Assembly: GCA_012959845.1 (NCBI GenBank) | Contig: DUCL01000024.1 | Coordinates: forward strand, 1 to 7,921 | Direction of reading: 5' to 3' | DNA from: Candidatus Poseidoniales archaeon | GTDB taxonomy: Archaea > Thermoplasmatota > Poseidoniia > Poseidoniales > Poseidoniaceae | Length of the DNA stretch: 7,921 nucleotides | Part shown: in pieces, positions 1 through 6,804 of the stretch | How the letters are laid out: each line of letters begins with the position of its first letter | How positions within the stretch are numbered: position 1 is the first letter of the stretch | Notes under the pieces: model-generated | What the model was told of the DNA's origin: nothing | Databases searched by the model: none | The model's input: only the letters and a program-made list of their open reading frames with translations | Position numbers and translations under genes: made by a program

Positions 1-1
1 T

Positions 2-2932
2 AGAGCAACAGTTAGTTTCCCAGCAGACGACAGAAATGATAATGACGAAATGGAAAAAGCAGTTCCAGTTGCAATCGCAGAAGATATCTTTGATGGTTGG
101 TCTTTTGCAGGTGAGACATCTTTCTTGTCAGCACGTTATCCTGCAGATGGTGGTGGTGCTACCGCTCAGGGTTCATGGCAAGATGATACTGGTGCAGCAG
201 TTGGCTCAAAGCATTGGAGACATTCAGCACCAGGCGGTTCTGATTATCCATCAAGTGCAAATGACCGCTTAGTAAATTCGTACCAAGGAGACAGCAACGG
301 ACAATGTGGTCCACAAGGGCAACTTGATGGTGAAATGTCTCTTATTTACCAAACCGCCATTTGCAAAAAACTATTTTACTCAAGCAATTATATCTCTTCA
401 CAATTCCATATTCAAGCATGGGGGAGCATGGAAGCAGGTGATAGTGTCTCAATTGAATTATGGAAAGGGTCAGGTGATATCAGCGACCCAATGGAATCTG
501 TACGCTGGGATATCGCAAATGGTAACCCAAGTCCTGTACAAGACCAGTGGTCCAACTTATCATGGGACCCACAAGCGACATGGTCGCAAATTCCAAATGT
601 CAATGATGTGTTCCTCGGAGGTCACTCATTCTTCATGGGAATGCTTTTCAATTCGGATTCAAGTAGTGCAAGTGAAGGATTCCACATTGATGATTGGATT
701 CAATTCGGTATTACAAAAGTATCTGATTATACATTGGAAATGGAATGTGATAACCCAGCAGGAGGATATTCAGGTCCACCTTTGGGTCTTCTGCAACTGA
801 AGTGTGATATTACTAATAATGGATATACTTCTGCTCTAGTAAGAGTTGAAACAAATGTAACCAATACCTCATGGATGAGTCCTCAGTCACCAGCGATTAG
901 AATTGAAGTCGCTGACTCCACCGACCACGATTTCGATGTACTCATGCCTACGATTCCAGCAGGAGCAACTCGTGAAGTTTATGTCAATATGAGTATTCCT
1001 CCAGGAGCGGATGTTCAACAACAGATTTGGCAAGTATGGTTTACAGATGCTGGCAGTGCTTCCACAGGTGAGAAAGGCAGATTGATGATGGACGTTGCAG
1101 TCTCTGAACAATTTGGTGTGTCTTTGACATCTTCCACGCCACTTAATGCAGTAACACTCAGCCCTGGTGAGTCTGGAACAATTCCATTTAGATTACAAAA
1201 CTCAGGAAATAAGGATGCAGCGTTCAACCTTGCATCAACCTTTTCAGAAACCGGATGGGTTGCAATTGTCGAAAACGAAACTGGCGTCATTCAACCTGCT
1301 CCAATTACCCTAGATAGAGGTGAACAAGTAAATTTCATGCTCAATATTACAGCGCCAAGTGATTCATCACCTGGTATAGTCTCTTTCAATTTAAGAGCAA
1401 CCTGTGGTTCATGTGGGGCGTTGTTCGGAAATGATGTACTTGTGCGTAATATTGATGTTCCTGTCTTCCGTCAAGTATCATTAGAATCTGATGTCATCTC
1501 TGTTGAAGGTGCAGCAAATGGTGTAATGAAGAAGGTATATATTACAATTCTAAATCAAGGAAATGATGATGAAATATACCATTATTCCCTCACTCAAACA
1601 AATTGGTTCCTTGCTGCAGATATAACCGCTGCTCAAAGCCCTGTCTTAGACGCGTGGGACGGCGAATCAACAATTATCCTCAATTTGCCAATGCCAATTG
1701 GCCTAGCACCAGGTCTGTACGGGACTACTGTAATCGCTACTAACTCAGTTGACAATTCAGTTAAAGATCAAATCGTTATTAGCATTGAAATTCTTGATAC
1801 AGCAGCAGTATGGGTTTCTAATGAAGATGCAGAACAATCCTATATTCCTGGTGACCCTGCTCAAACTATGGCCTTTGAAGTTAGAAATGATGGTAATAAT
1901 CCAGATAGATTCGTAATGTCATTGGAGATTCCGGATGGAATGAATGCTGAATTCATCAATCTATTAGACGGAAGAACACCAGAAATAGAGACAGGTGCAA
2001 GTTTCAATGCTTCGGTGAGATTTTCCTTTAGTGAAGGAACAGATGGAGAGAGAACACTTGGTGTAATAGCAACCAGTTATACAGATGCAAATATCTCTGC
2101 AAGAGGAGAGGCAGTATACTCAGTAGGTTCTCTTGGATGGTTGAGAATAATATACAATCAGCCACCATTGCAAATTGTAGATTCGGATGAAGATTATTCA
2201 ATTACGGTATCGGTTAGAAATCAGTACACATCAGCACAATCAGTTGCTATGGAATTAGATAATGGGGAATCCGGTTCTTGGTTCCAAGCAAGAATACTAT
2301 CTACAGACAGAGGATTCATCTTACAAGAAGGTGAAGAGCGCACAGTTACTATCGAATTCGATATTTCCGAAACTACACTTCTAAATCTGGATGTAGATAC
2401 ACTTTCAACAAACCTAACTCTTTGGGCACGTTCAGAAACCGTCAGCGATGCAGCCAATTACAAATTGCAAGTGATATTGACTAAAACAGATGCCAATGTT
2501 GATGGCGCAGTAGATGGACAATCATCAGCATTTGAATTCCAAAGCATATTGACTTGGATTATATTCCTCGTTGTGATGGGAGTCGGCGGAGTATTCCTCA
2601 AGAATTTGATTTTCGTTGAAGAAGAAGAAGATGATTATGGTGGCTGGGGAGAAGAAGGCTATGAAGAGAGTTTACAATCGACCTACGGTTCTGTTTCTGC
2701 TGCACCAACAGTAAATTCAGAAGGTGTATTCTCTGCTCCAGAGCCCGCAAAAATAGTACCTCCGGTAGCAATGCCACCTGCAGCAGCACCTCCGGCAGCC
2801 GCAGCACCAGTTGTAGAAGAGCCAGTCGCACAAGCACCACCAGTTCCAGCAGAAGGTTTGCCAGATGGCTGGACTATGGAACAATGGAACGCATACGGTC
2901 AAATGTGGCTAGAGCAAAATGGTCGCGTTTGA
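2..2932 (+). CDS. Large secreted, membrane-anchored surface protein with Ig-like (NEW3/CARDB-like) repeats, 5'-partial
   Basis: The reading frame is open to the left edge: 16 sense codons (starting RATVSFPADD) precede the first Met at 50, and no signal peptide follows that Met, so the true N-terminus lies outside the window. Numbered from Met50 (960 residues), residues 1-225 form a beta-rich, Gly/Ser/Asp-rich domain ending in 'GFHIDDW', reminiscent of MAM/jelly-roll extracellular domains. About five Ig-like units of roughly 110 residues follow (about 226-352, 353-474, 475-585, 586-695, 696-815). Several carry the 'LSPGES..IPFRLQNSGN' or 'FEVRNDGNNPDRF' signature of NEW3/CARDB-type domains. 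One hydrophobic helix (833-850) is followed by K851, an acidic stretch 'EEEEDDYGGW', an Ala/Pro-rich linker and a Trp-rich end (937-960). Many N-x-S/T sequons fit an exported glycoprotein. This suggests an outside body with an approximately 110-residue cytoplasmic tail. The ligand or role is unknown; adhesion or envelope function is inference. Confidence 0.85.
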   Translation, partial: RATVSFPADDRNDNDEMEKAVPVAIAEDIFDGWSFAGETSFLSARYPADGGGATAQGSWQDDTGAAVGSKHWRHSAPGGSDYPSSANDRLVNSYQGDSNGQCGPQGQLDGEMSLIYQTAICKKLFYSSNYISSQFHIQAWGSMEAGDSVSIELWKGSGDISDPMESVRWDIANGNPSPVQDQWSNLSWDPQATWSQIPNVNDVFLGGHSFFMGMLFNSDSSSASEGFHIDDWIQFGITKVSDYTLEMECDNPAGGYSGPPLGLLQLKCDITNNGYTSALVRVETNVTNTSWMSPQSPAIRIEVADSTDHDFDVLMPTIPAGATREVYVNMSIPPGADVQQQIWQVWFTDAGSASTGEKGRLMMDVAVSEQFGVSLTSSTPLNAVTLSPGESGTIPFRLQNSGNKDAAFNLASTFSETGWVAIVENETGVIQPAPITLDRGEQVNFMLNITAPSDSSPGIVSFNLRATCGSCGALFGNDVLVRNIDVPVFRQVSLESDVISVEGAANGVMKKVYITILNQGNDDEIYHYSLTQTNWFLAADITAAQSPVLDAWDGESTIILNLPMPIGLAPGLYGTTVIATNSVDNSVKDQIVISIEILDTAAVWVSNEDAEQSYIPGDPAQTMAFEVRNDGNNPDRFVMSLEIPDGMNAEFINLLDGRTPEIETGASFNASVRFSFSEGTDGERTLGVIATSYTDANISARGEAVYSVGSLGWLRIIYNQPPLQIVDSDEDYSITVSVRNQYTSAQSVAMELDNGESGSWFQARILSTDRGFILQEGEERTVTIEFDISETTLLNLDVDTLSTNLTLWARSETVSDAANYKLQVILTKTDANVDGAVDGQSSAFEFQSILTWIIFLVVMGVGGVFLKNLIFVEEEEDDYGGWGEEGYEESLQSTYGSVSAAPTVNSEGVFSAPEPAKIVPPVAMPPAAAPPAAAAPVVEEPVAQAPPVPAEGLPDGWTMEQWNAYGQMWLEQNGRV
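2546..2599 (+). other. Transmembrane helix of the surface protein
   Basis: Codons 833-850 (numbered from Met50) give an uninterrupted hydrophobic stretch, ILTWIIFLVVMGVGGVFL, followed by Lys and then, after a short hydrophobic patch, a cluster of Glu/Asp. It is the only clear membrane segment in the visible protein. It separates the Ig-like repeats, presumably outside, from the Pro/Ala-rich tail, presumably inside. Confidence 0.85.
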
Positions 2933-3042
2933 GTATTATTACGGCAAAAAACTGCTAAATTAGTAAAATTATTCTCTTAGCGAATAAGCGTAGGGTTCAA
3001 GGCGAGAGAGTCGTCGGCAAAAATACAGGGAGGTTCAATCCG
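2933..3042 (+). promoter_or_regulatory. Promoter and leader region of the thermosome gene
   Basis: This 110-base gap lies between the surface-protein stop and the thermosome start. Its left half is AT-rich, and AAAATTAT at 2965-2972 is the best TATA-like candidate; transcription would then start near 2996-3000 and leave a leader of about 45 bases. No convincing BRE or known heat-shock operator was recognised. No long T-run or strong hairpin terminator for the upstream gene is evident. The TATA assignment is tentative. Confidence 0.35.
3029..3034 (+). promoter_or_regulatory. Ribosome binding site of the thermosome gene
   Basis: GGAGGT, a perfect match to the 16S anti-Shine-Dalgarno, sits 8 bases before the ATG at 3043. 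It supports that start, and thermosome homology also begins within a few residues of it. Confidence 0.8.
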
Positions 3043-4674
3043 ATGTACGGCAATGGACAAGCACCAATTTTTATTCTAAAGGATGGCACACAAAGAACTC
3101 GTGGACGAAGTGCACAATCAAATAACATTGCAGCAGCAAAAGCAGTTGCAGATGCGGTACGCTCAACTCTTGGTCCAAAGGGTATGGACAAGATGTTGGT
3201 TGATTCTATGGGTGATGTGGTAATCACCAATGATGGAGCTACTATTCTCAAGGAAATGGACATAGATCACCCTGCTGCTAAAATGATAATTGAAGTCGCA
3301 AAAACTCAGGAACAACATTGCTATGATGGAACAACTACTGCTGTAGTCCTATCCGGTGAATTATTGAAGAGAAGTGAAGACTTAATTGACCAAAATGTCC
3401 ATCCGACTGTAATTTGTGAAGGATTCCGTCTTGCTGCCGAGAAAGCAGTTGAATTATTAGATAGTCATGGGATCTCTACCAACAATGATGACAAGGTATT
3501 GCTGGAAGTAGCAAAGACAGCATTAACTGGTAAATCTGCTGGCGCAGTGAAGTCATTCATGGCCGACATTTGTGTACGCGCAGTAAATGCAGTAGGAATT
3601 ATTGAAGGCGATGAGAGAATAATTGACCTTTCAGACATCAAAGTTGAGAAGCGTCAAGGCGGGTCGATTAAAGATTCAAGCCTAATAGATGGAATTATTC
3701 TGGACAAGGAAAGAGTACACGCTGGCATGCCGCGTTCACTTGCAGATGCAAGAATTGCATTGGTCAACTCTGCTATTGAAGTAAAGAAGACAGAAGTAGA
3801 TGCTAAAATCCAGATTACAGACCCTAATCAACTTGCACTATTCTTGGAAGAAGAAGAAAACTACATCCGAGGATTGGTAACAAAGATTCAAGAAAGTGGT
3901 GCAAACGTATTGGTTTGCCAAAAGGGAATTGATGAACTTGCACAGCATTACATGGCAAAGGCAGGAATAATGGCTATTCGTCGTGCTAAGAAATCTGACA
4001 TGGAAGCACTTTCAAAGGCTACAGGTGGAAAAATTGTTACTAACTTGGATGATATTACTGCGAGTGATTTAGGTCACGCTGCAAAGATTGAGGAAAAGAA
4101 AATTGGAGAATCTAACATGACTTTCATTACAGGATGTCCTGAAGCAAAATCAGTATCAGTTCTACTTCGTGGTGGTACTGAACACGTTGTTGATGAGATT
4201 CGTAGAGCATTCGATGATGCAGTTGGTGTCGTTTCAGTCGCTTGGCAAGATGGCGCAGTACTCACCGGCGGTGGTTCCGTATTAGCAGCATTATCAAGAG
4301 ACTTGAGAACATTTGCAGAAACTGTTGGTGGATTAGAGCAAATGGCTATTGAGGCTTTTGCAAGTGCATTGGAAATCGTTCCTCGTACTCTAGCAGAAAA
4401 CGCTGGACTTGACCCAGTTACTACTCTAATTGAACTTCGTAAGGCACACGCTGATGGCGCAAGTCACACAGGAATAAATGTCTATGAAGGCGGAGTAATC
4501 GATATGAAATCCAAGAATGTTCTTGAACCAATGCGAGTTGTTGAACAAGCGATTCAATCAGCTACTGAAACTGCAATAATGATTTTGAGAATTGACGACG
4601 TTATTTCATCCAAGGGTGTGCCAATGGGCGACGACATGGGTGGAATGGGCGGAATGGGCGACTTCCAAATGTGA
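3043..4674 (+). CDS. ths: Thermosome subunit (group II chaperonin, Cpn60/TCP-1 family)
   Basis: At 543 residues this is the normal length for an archaeal group II chaperonin, which forms double-ring ATP-driven folding chambers in the cytoplasm. Visible hallmarks are the N-terminal equatorial motif LGPKGMDKM (43-51), ITNDGATIL (61-69), the nucleotide-binding DGTTT (95-99), the intermediate-domain VEKRQGGSI (201-209), GIILDKERVHAGMP with the apical domain following (about 217-370), the catalytic Asp in 'FDDAVGVV' (D392), TGGGS (408-412), 'AIEAFASALEIVPRTLAENAG' split across 435-455, and the Gly/Met-rich C-terminal tail (GGMGGMG). One deviation is that the usual 'VGDGTT' reads 'CYDGTT' (C93-Y94), so the Gly before the Asp is a bulky Tyr. 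A strong ribosome site and the long flanking gaps suggest its own transcription unit. Assignment is near certain; which paralog (alpha or beta) cannot be told from one gene. Confidence 0.97.
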   Translation: MYGNGQAPIFILKDGTQRTRGRSAQSNNIAAAKAVADAVRSTLGPKGMDKMLVDSMGDVVITNDGATILKEMDIDHPAAKMIIEVAKTQEQHCYDGTTTAVVLSGELLKRSEDLIDQNVHPTVICEGFRLAAEKAVELLDSHGISTNNDDKVLLEVAKTALTGKSAGAVKSFMADICVRAVNAVGIIEGDERIIDLSDIKVEKRQGGSIKDSSLIDGIILDKERVHAGMPRSLADARIALVNSAIEVKKTEVDAKIQITDPNQLALFLEEEENYIRGLVTKIQESGANVLVCQKGIDELAQHYMAKAGIMAIRRAKKSDMEALSKATGGKIVTNLDDITASDLGHAAKIEEKKIGESNMTFITGCPEAKSVSVLLRGGTEHVVDEIRRAFDDAVGVVSVAWQDGAVLTGGGSVLAALSRDLRTFAETVGGLEQMAIEAFASALEIVPRTLAENAGLDPVTTLIELRKAHADGASHTGINVYEGGVIDMKSKNVLEPMRVVEQAIQSATETAIMILRIDDVISSKGVPMGDDMGGMGGMGDFQM

Positions 4675-4720
4675 AGCGTTTTAACGTAATTATAGCAGCG
4701 TTTTTCAACTTTATTATTAG
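4675..4720 (+). terminator. T-rich transcription terminator candidate after the thermosome gene
   Basis: Directly after the thermosome stop the sequence has AGCGTTTT (4675-4682) repeated as AGCGTTTTT (4697-4705), followed by further T-rich sequence (CTTTATTATTAG). Archaeal RNA polymerase often terminates at oligo-T tracts without a strong hairpin. No stable stem was found; the short CGTT/AACG pairings here are too weak to count. Confidence 0.4.
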
Positions 4721-4832
4721 AGTATTGAATCTATTTTATTGGCCCAATTTTAAGGCTGGTATGTGGTAACCTTGAAAGGCCGTTCTAAGGTGGAAAGATT
4801 GCTCAGGGTATGCGTGAGCGTCGGTGGTCCAA
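4721..4832 (+). promoter_or_regulatory. Promoter candidate and leader with hairpin for the ferredoxin-flavodoxin-SdhB-like operon
   Basis: ATTTTATT at 4733-4740 is the best TATA-like element, which would place the transcript start near 4765. Just after it, 4769-4791 can fold: ACCTT (4769-4773) pairs with AAGGT (4787-4791), and inside it GAA (4774-4776) pairs with TTC (4783-4785) around the loop AGGCCG, with one bulged T. The leader would be about 65-70 bases. GGTGGTC (4823-4829) is a partial Shine-Dalgarno just before the chosen ATG at 4833. No known riboswitch was recognised. Function of the hairpin is unproven. Confidence 0.3.
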
Positions 4833-6794
4833 ATGTCCGTTATCGCAAAGGTCTGGATTGAAGAGGATTGTATCACTTGTGATGCGTGTCAAGACATCTG
4901 TCCTGAAGTATTCCAAATTACCGATGAAACTTCTCAAATTGTCGCCGCAGTGCGCGTAGATGGACAATTTGACCGCAATACCGGAGGCGCTCTTCTAAAG
5001 GCAAACTTTGGTGAAGAATTCGCAGAATATATTGAAGAGGCTGCGGAAGCCTGTCCAGTTGAAATCATCAAGTTCGAAGTTGTTGGTGGCGCAGCACCTG
5101 CTGTTGAAGAAGCAGTAGCACCAGTTGCAGAAGTAGCGCCGGTTGCAGCAGCAGTCGCAGTATCAGCAGGAGCAAGCGATGAATTAACAGCAGTATTTTC
5201 TGGTGATAGAGCACTAACCATATTGTTCGGTTCACAAACAGGTAATGCAGCAGGTCTTGCAGAAAAAACTGCAAAGATGGCTGCTAATTATGAGTTGACT
5301 GCAAGCGTAGTTGACATGGATGGATATGATCCTGCGAGTTTAGTGGGTGCCAAGCGAGTACTGATAATCACCTCCACTTGGGGTGAAGGTGATATGCCAG
5401 ATAATGCAGAAGATTTCTGGCAAAATGTAAACAAATCATCACCTGCATTAGCAGGAGTAAATTATTCCGTTTGTGCAATTGGAGATTCTTCATACGATGA
5501 GTATTGTAAAGCAGGAGTTGATTGGGATAACAAATTCTCAGCATTAGGCGCAACCTCAGTTCAAGAAATCCAACTTTGTGATGTTGACTTTGATGAGCCT
5601 TGGACAGTTTGGGTTAATTCCGTATTGCCTCGTATTGCATGTGTTGACAATTCAGGTATTTTCCAAGAATCATTGGTTGAGCAAATGAGTGAATATGGTG
5701 CAGGAGGAGACGAAACAGTATCTTCAGGTGATTTCACGCCTGGAATAGTTGTAATGGATGAGATTTCAGTAACTATTGAATTATTCAGATACTGTCCAAG
5801 TGCAGCAGAATCCGGTTGGGACACCATCTCGTGTGCAGTTCCTGCACACGCAACAATTGAAGATTTGTTGATTGCAATCCAGCAAGATATTGATGGAAGT
5901 CTAGCATTCCGCAGAGGAACTAATGGTGGAACTCCTACCACTGGTCTGTGTGTTAATGGAAGAATAGTTCTTGCAGATATTACCCGCATTTCAGATGTAA
6001 TTGGTTCTAGTGCTAATCTAAAGATTGAGCCAGCACCTGGATTACCTATTATTCGCGATTTAATTGTTGACTTATCTGGATATGAGGCAGCAAGAGCAAG
6101 AGCAGAGCCATGGATGAGGGCTGACCCAAGAGATGGTGCTCGCTTATTGAACGGTGCAGCGGTAGGAACAATGGATGCAGCAACCGCTAGCCAATTACAT
6201 CAAAAGAGTGATATTTTATCCTATCAATTAGTCCAATCAATGTCTGATACATCAGGTTATGACAAGGCTTACGAAGGTCCTGGTGTCCATTTGCAACAGT
6301 GGTTACGCGCTGAAGACCCACGCTGTGGAGAGGAACAAAGAAACAACATTCTCTCTTCACTGAATGAAACTGATGGTATTTGGGCTGAGGCAGATTTGTC
6401 TTCTATCGCTCGTTATGGTTTTGATGGAAAACTTGCAGCACGTGGATTGAATGAAGCAAGAGCACACCTACTCAATACTAGTAATTACAATGGTAAGCAT
6501 GGTCGTTTAGTAAAGTGGTATGGACGCAGTGTTAAGTGGACAGGTAATGTCAATGAAACCACACTATACCGTCAAGTGCTTGGACCATTAGGTTTGGTTA
6601 GCAATATCTTCAATGGTGTTTCCGCCCGTATGGTATTAGGATTCACTCGTAATGGTGGACCACCAATTCGTGGGCTTCAAGGATTATTGATGCCTCCAGC
6701 AGGTGTCGGTAAGATTCCAAATATGATTAATTCAAAGGTTGATGCTCATCATGAGGTAGTCAGTCTATTCAATGAAATCGACAAGAGGTTCTAA
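4833..6794 (+). CDS. Ferredoxin-flavodoxin-SdhB/HdrC-like fusion protein lacking the SdhB iron-sulfur ligands
   Basis: This 653-residue soluble protein has three parts. Residues 1-82 are a one-cluster [4Fe-4S] ferredoxin, with CITCDAC (C13, C16, C19) and C74 of EACPVEII as likely ligands; C23 is extra. An Ala/Val/Pro linker (84-122) leads to a flavodoxin (about 126-268) with FMN motifs SQTGNA (134-139), STWGEGDMPDNA (181-192) and IGDSSYDEYC (216-225). Residues 311-653 resemble a succinate dehydrogenase iron-sulfur subunit: 'DGSLAFR', LPIIRDLIVD (404-413), 'EPWM', a helical domain with YEGPGVHLQQW (480-490) and 'NETDGIW', and an HdrC-like tail ending 'LFNEID'. None of the expected cluster cysteines is present there. 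No FAD/NADPH domain exists, so it is not a CPR or sulfite-reductase flavoprotein. ATG 4833 is preferred over GTG 4824 because ferredoxin homology begins there. It probably passes single electrons between Fd, FMN and an unknown partner; the role is inferred. Confidence 0.85.
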   Translation: MSVIAKVWIEEDCITCDACQDICPEVFQITDETSQIVAAVRVDGQFDRNTGGALLKANFGEEFAEYIEEAAEACPVEIIKFEVVGGAAPAVEEAVAPVAEVAPVAAAVAVSAGASDELTAVFSGDRALTILFGSQTGNAAGLAEKTAKMAANYELTASVVDMDGYDPASLVGAKRVLIITSTWGEGDMPDNAEDFWQNVNKSSPALAGVNYSVCAIGDSSYDEYCKAGVDWDNKFSALGATSVQEIQLCDVDFDEPWTVWVNSVLPRIACVDNSGIFQESLVEQMSEYGAGGDETVSSGDFTPGIVVMDEISVTIELFRYCPSAAESGWDTISCAVPAHATIEDLLIAIQQDIDGSLAFRRGTNGGTPTTGLCVNGRIVLADITRISDVIGSSANLKIEPAPGLPIIRDLIVDLSGYEAARARAEPWMRADPRDGARLLNGAAVGTMDAATASQLHQKSDILSYQLVQSMSDTSGYDKAYEGPGVHLQQWLRAEDPRCGEEQRNNILSSLNETDGIWAEADLSSIARYGFDGKLAARGLNEARAHLLNTSNYNGKHGRLVKWYGRSVKWTGNVNETTLYRQVLGPLGLVSNIFNGVSARMVLGFTRNGGPPIRGLQGLLMPPAGVGKIPNMINSKVDAHHEVVSLFNEIDKRF

Positions 6795-6800
6795 GGTGAT
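6795..6800 (+). promoter_or_regulatory. Ribosome binding site deciding the start of the HdrB/SdhE-like gene
   Basis: GGTGAT matches the 16S 3' end and starts immediately after the TAA stop (6792-6794) of the upstream fusion gene, four bases before ATG 6805. This favours 6805 over the in-frame ATG at 6772, whose extra 11 residues overlap the upstream gene and have no family similarity. The tight spacing implies translational coupling. Confidence 0.7.
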
Positions 6801-6804
6801 TGGT

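Noticed and set aside
306..800. Plus-strand 164-codon open frame inside the surface protein gene
   Set aside because: It lies wholly within the larger gene in another frame, has no ribosome site or recognisable domain, and the main frame has clear protein character.
2760..2850. GCA/CCA-rich imperfect nucleotide repeat
   Set aside because: It simply encodes the Pro/Ala-rich linker of the surface protein and is not a regular tandem array.
4621..4671. GGAATGGGC repeats at the end of the thermosome gene
   Set aside because: They encode the Gly-Gly-Met tail that is normal in thermosomes and GroEL-type chaperonins.
4824..4832. GTG at 4824 as the start of the ferredoxin fusion
   Set aside because: It adds only three residues outside ferredoxin homology and has no clear ribosome site upstream; the ATG at 4833 follows GGTGGTC and begins the ferredoxin directly. 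It cannot be fully excluded.
5561..5989. Minus-strand 142-codon open frame opposite the fusion gene
   Set aside because: It is antisense to a well-supported coding region and shows no domain; it reads as a shadow of the codon usage of the plus-strand gene.
5763..6791. Frameshift or sequencing error as the cause of the missing SdhB cysteines
   Set aside because: Conserved framework motifs on both sides of each cysteine site are in the same uninterrupted frame, and the losses are scattered over three separate motifs, which a frame error cannot explain.
5208..6794. Sulfite reductase / cytochrome P450 reductase-type flavoprotein
   Set aside because: The flavodoxin part resembles these, but no FAD- or NADPH-binding domain follows; the downstream region matches SdhB/HdrC motifs instead.
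6772..6804. ATG at 6772 as the start of the HdrB/SdhE-like gene
   Set aside because: The 11 extra residues overlap the upstream gene and precede the conserved 'AYYPG' start in a way unlike the family; GGTGAT just upstream of 6805 supports the later start.
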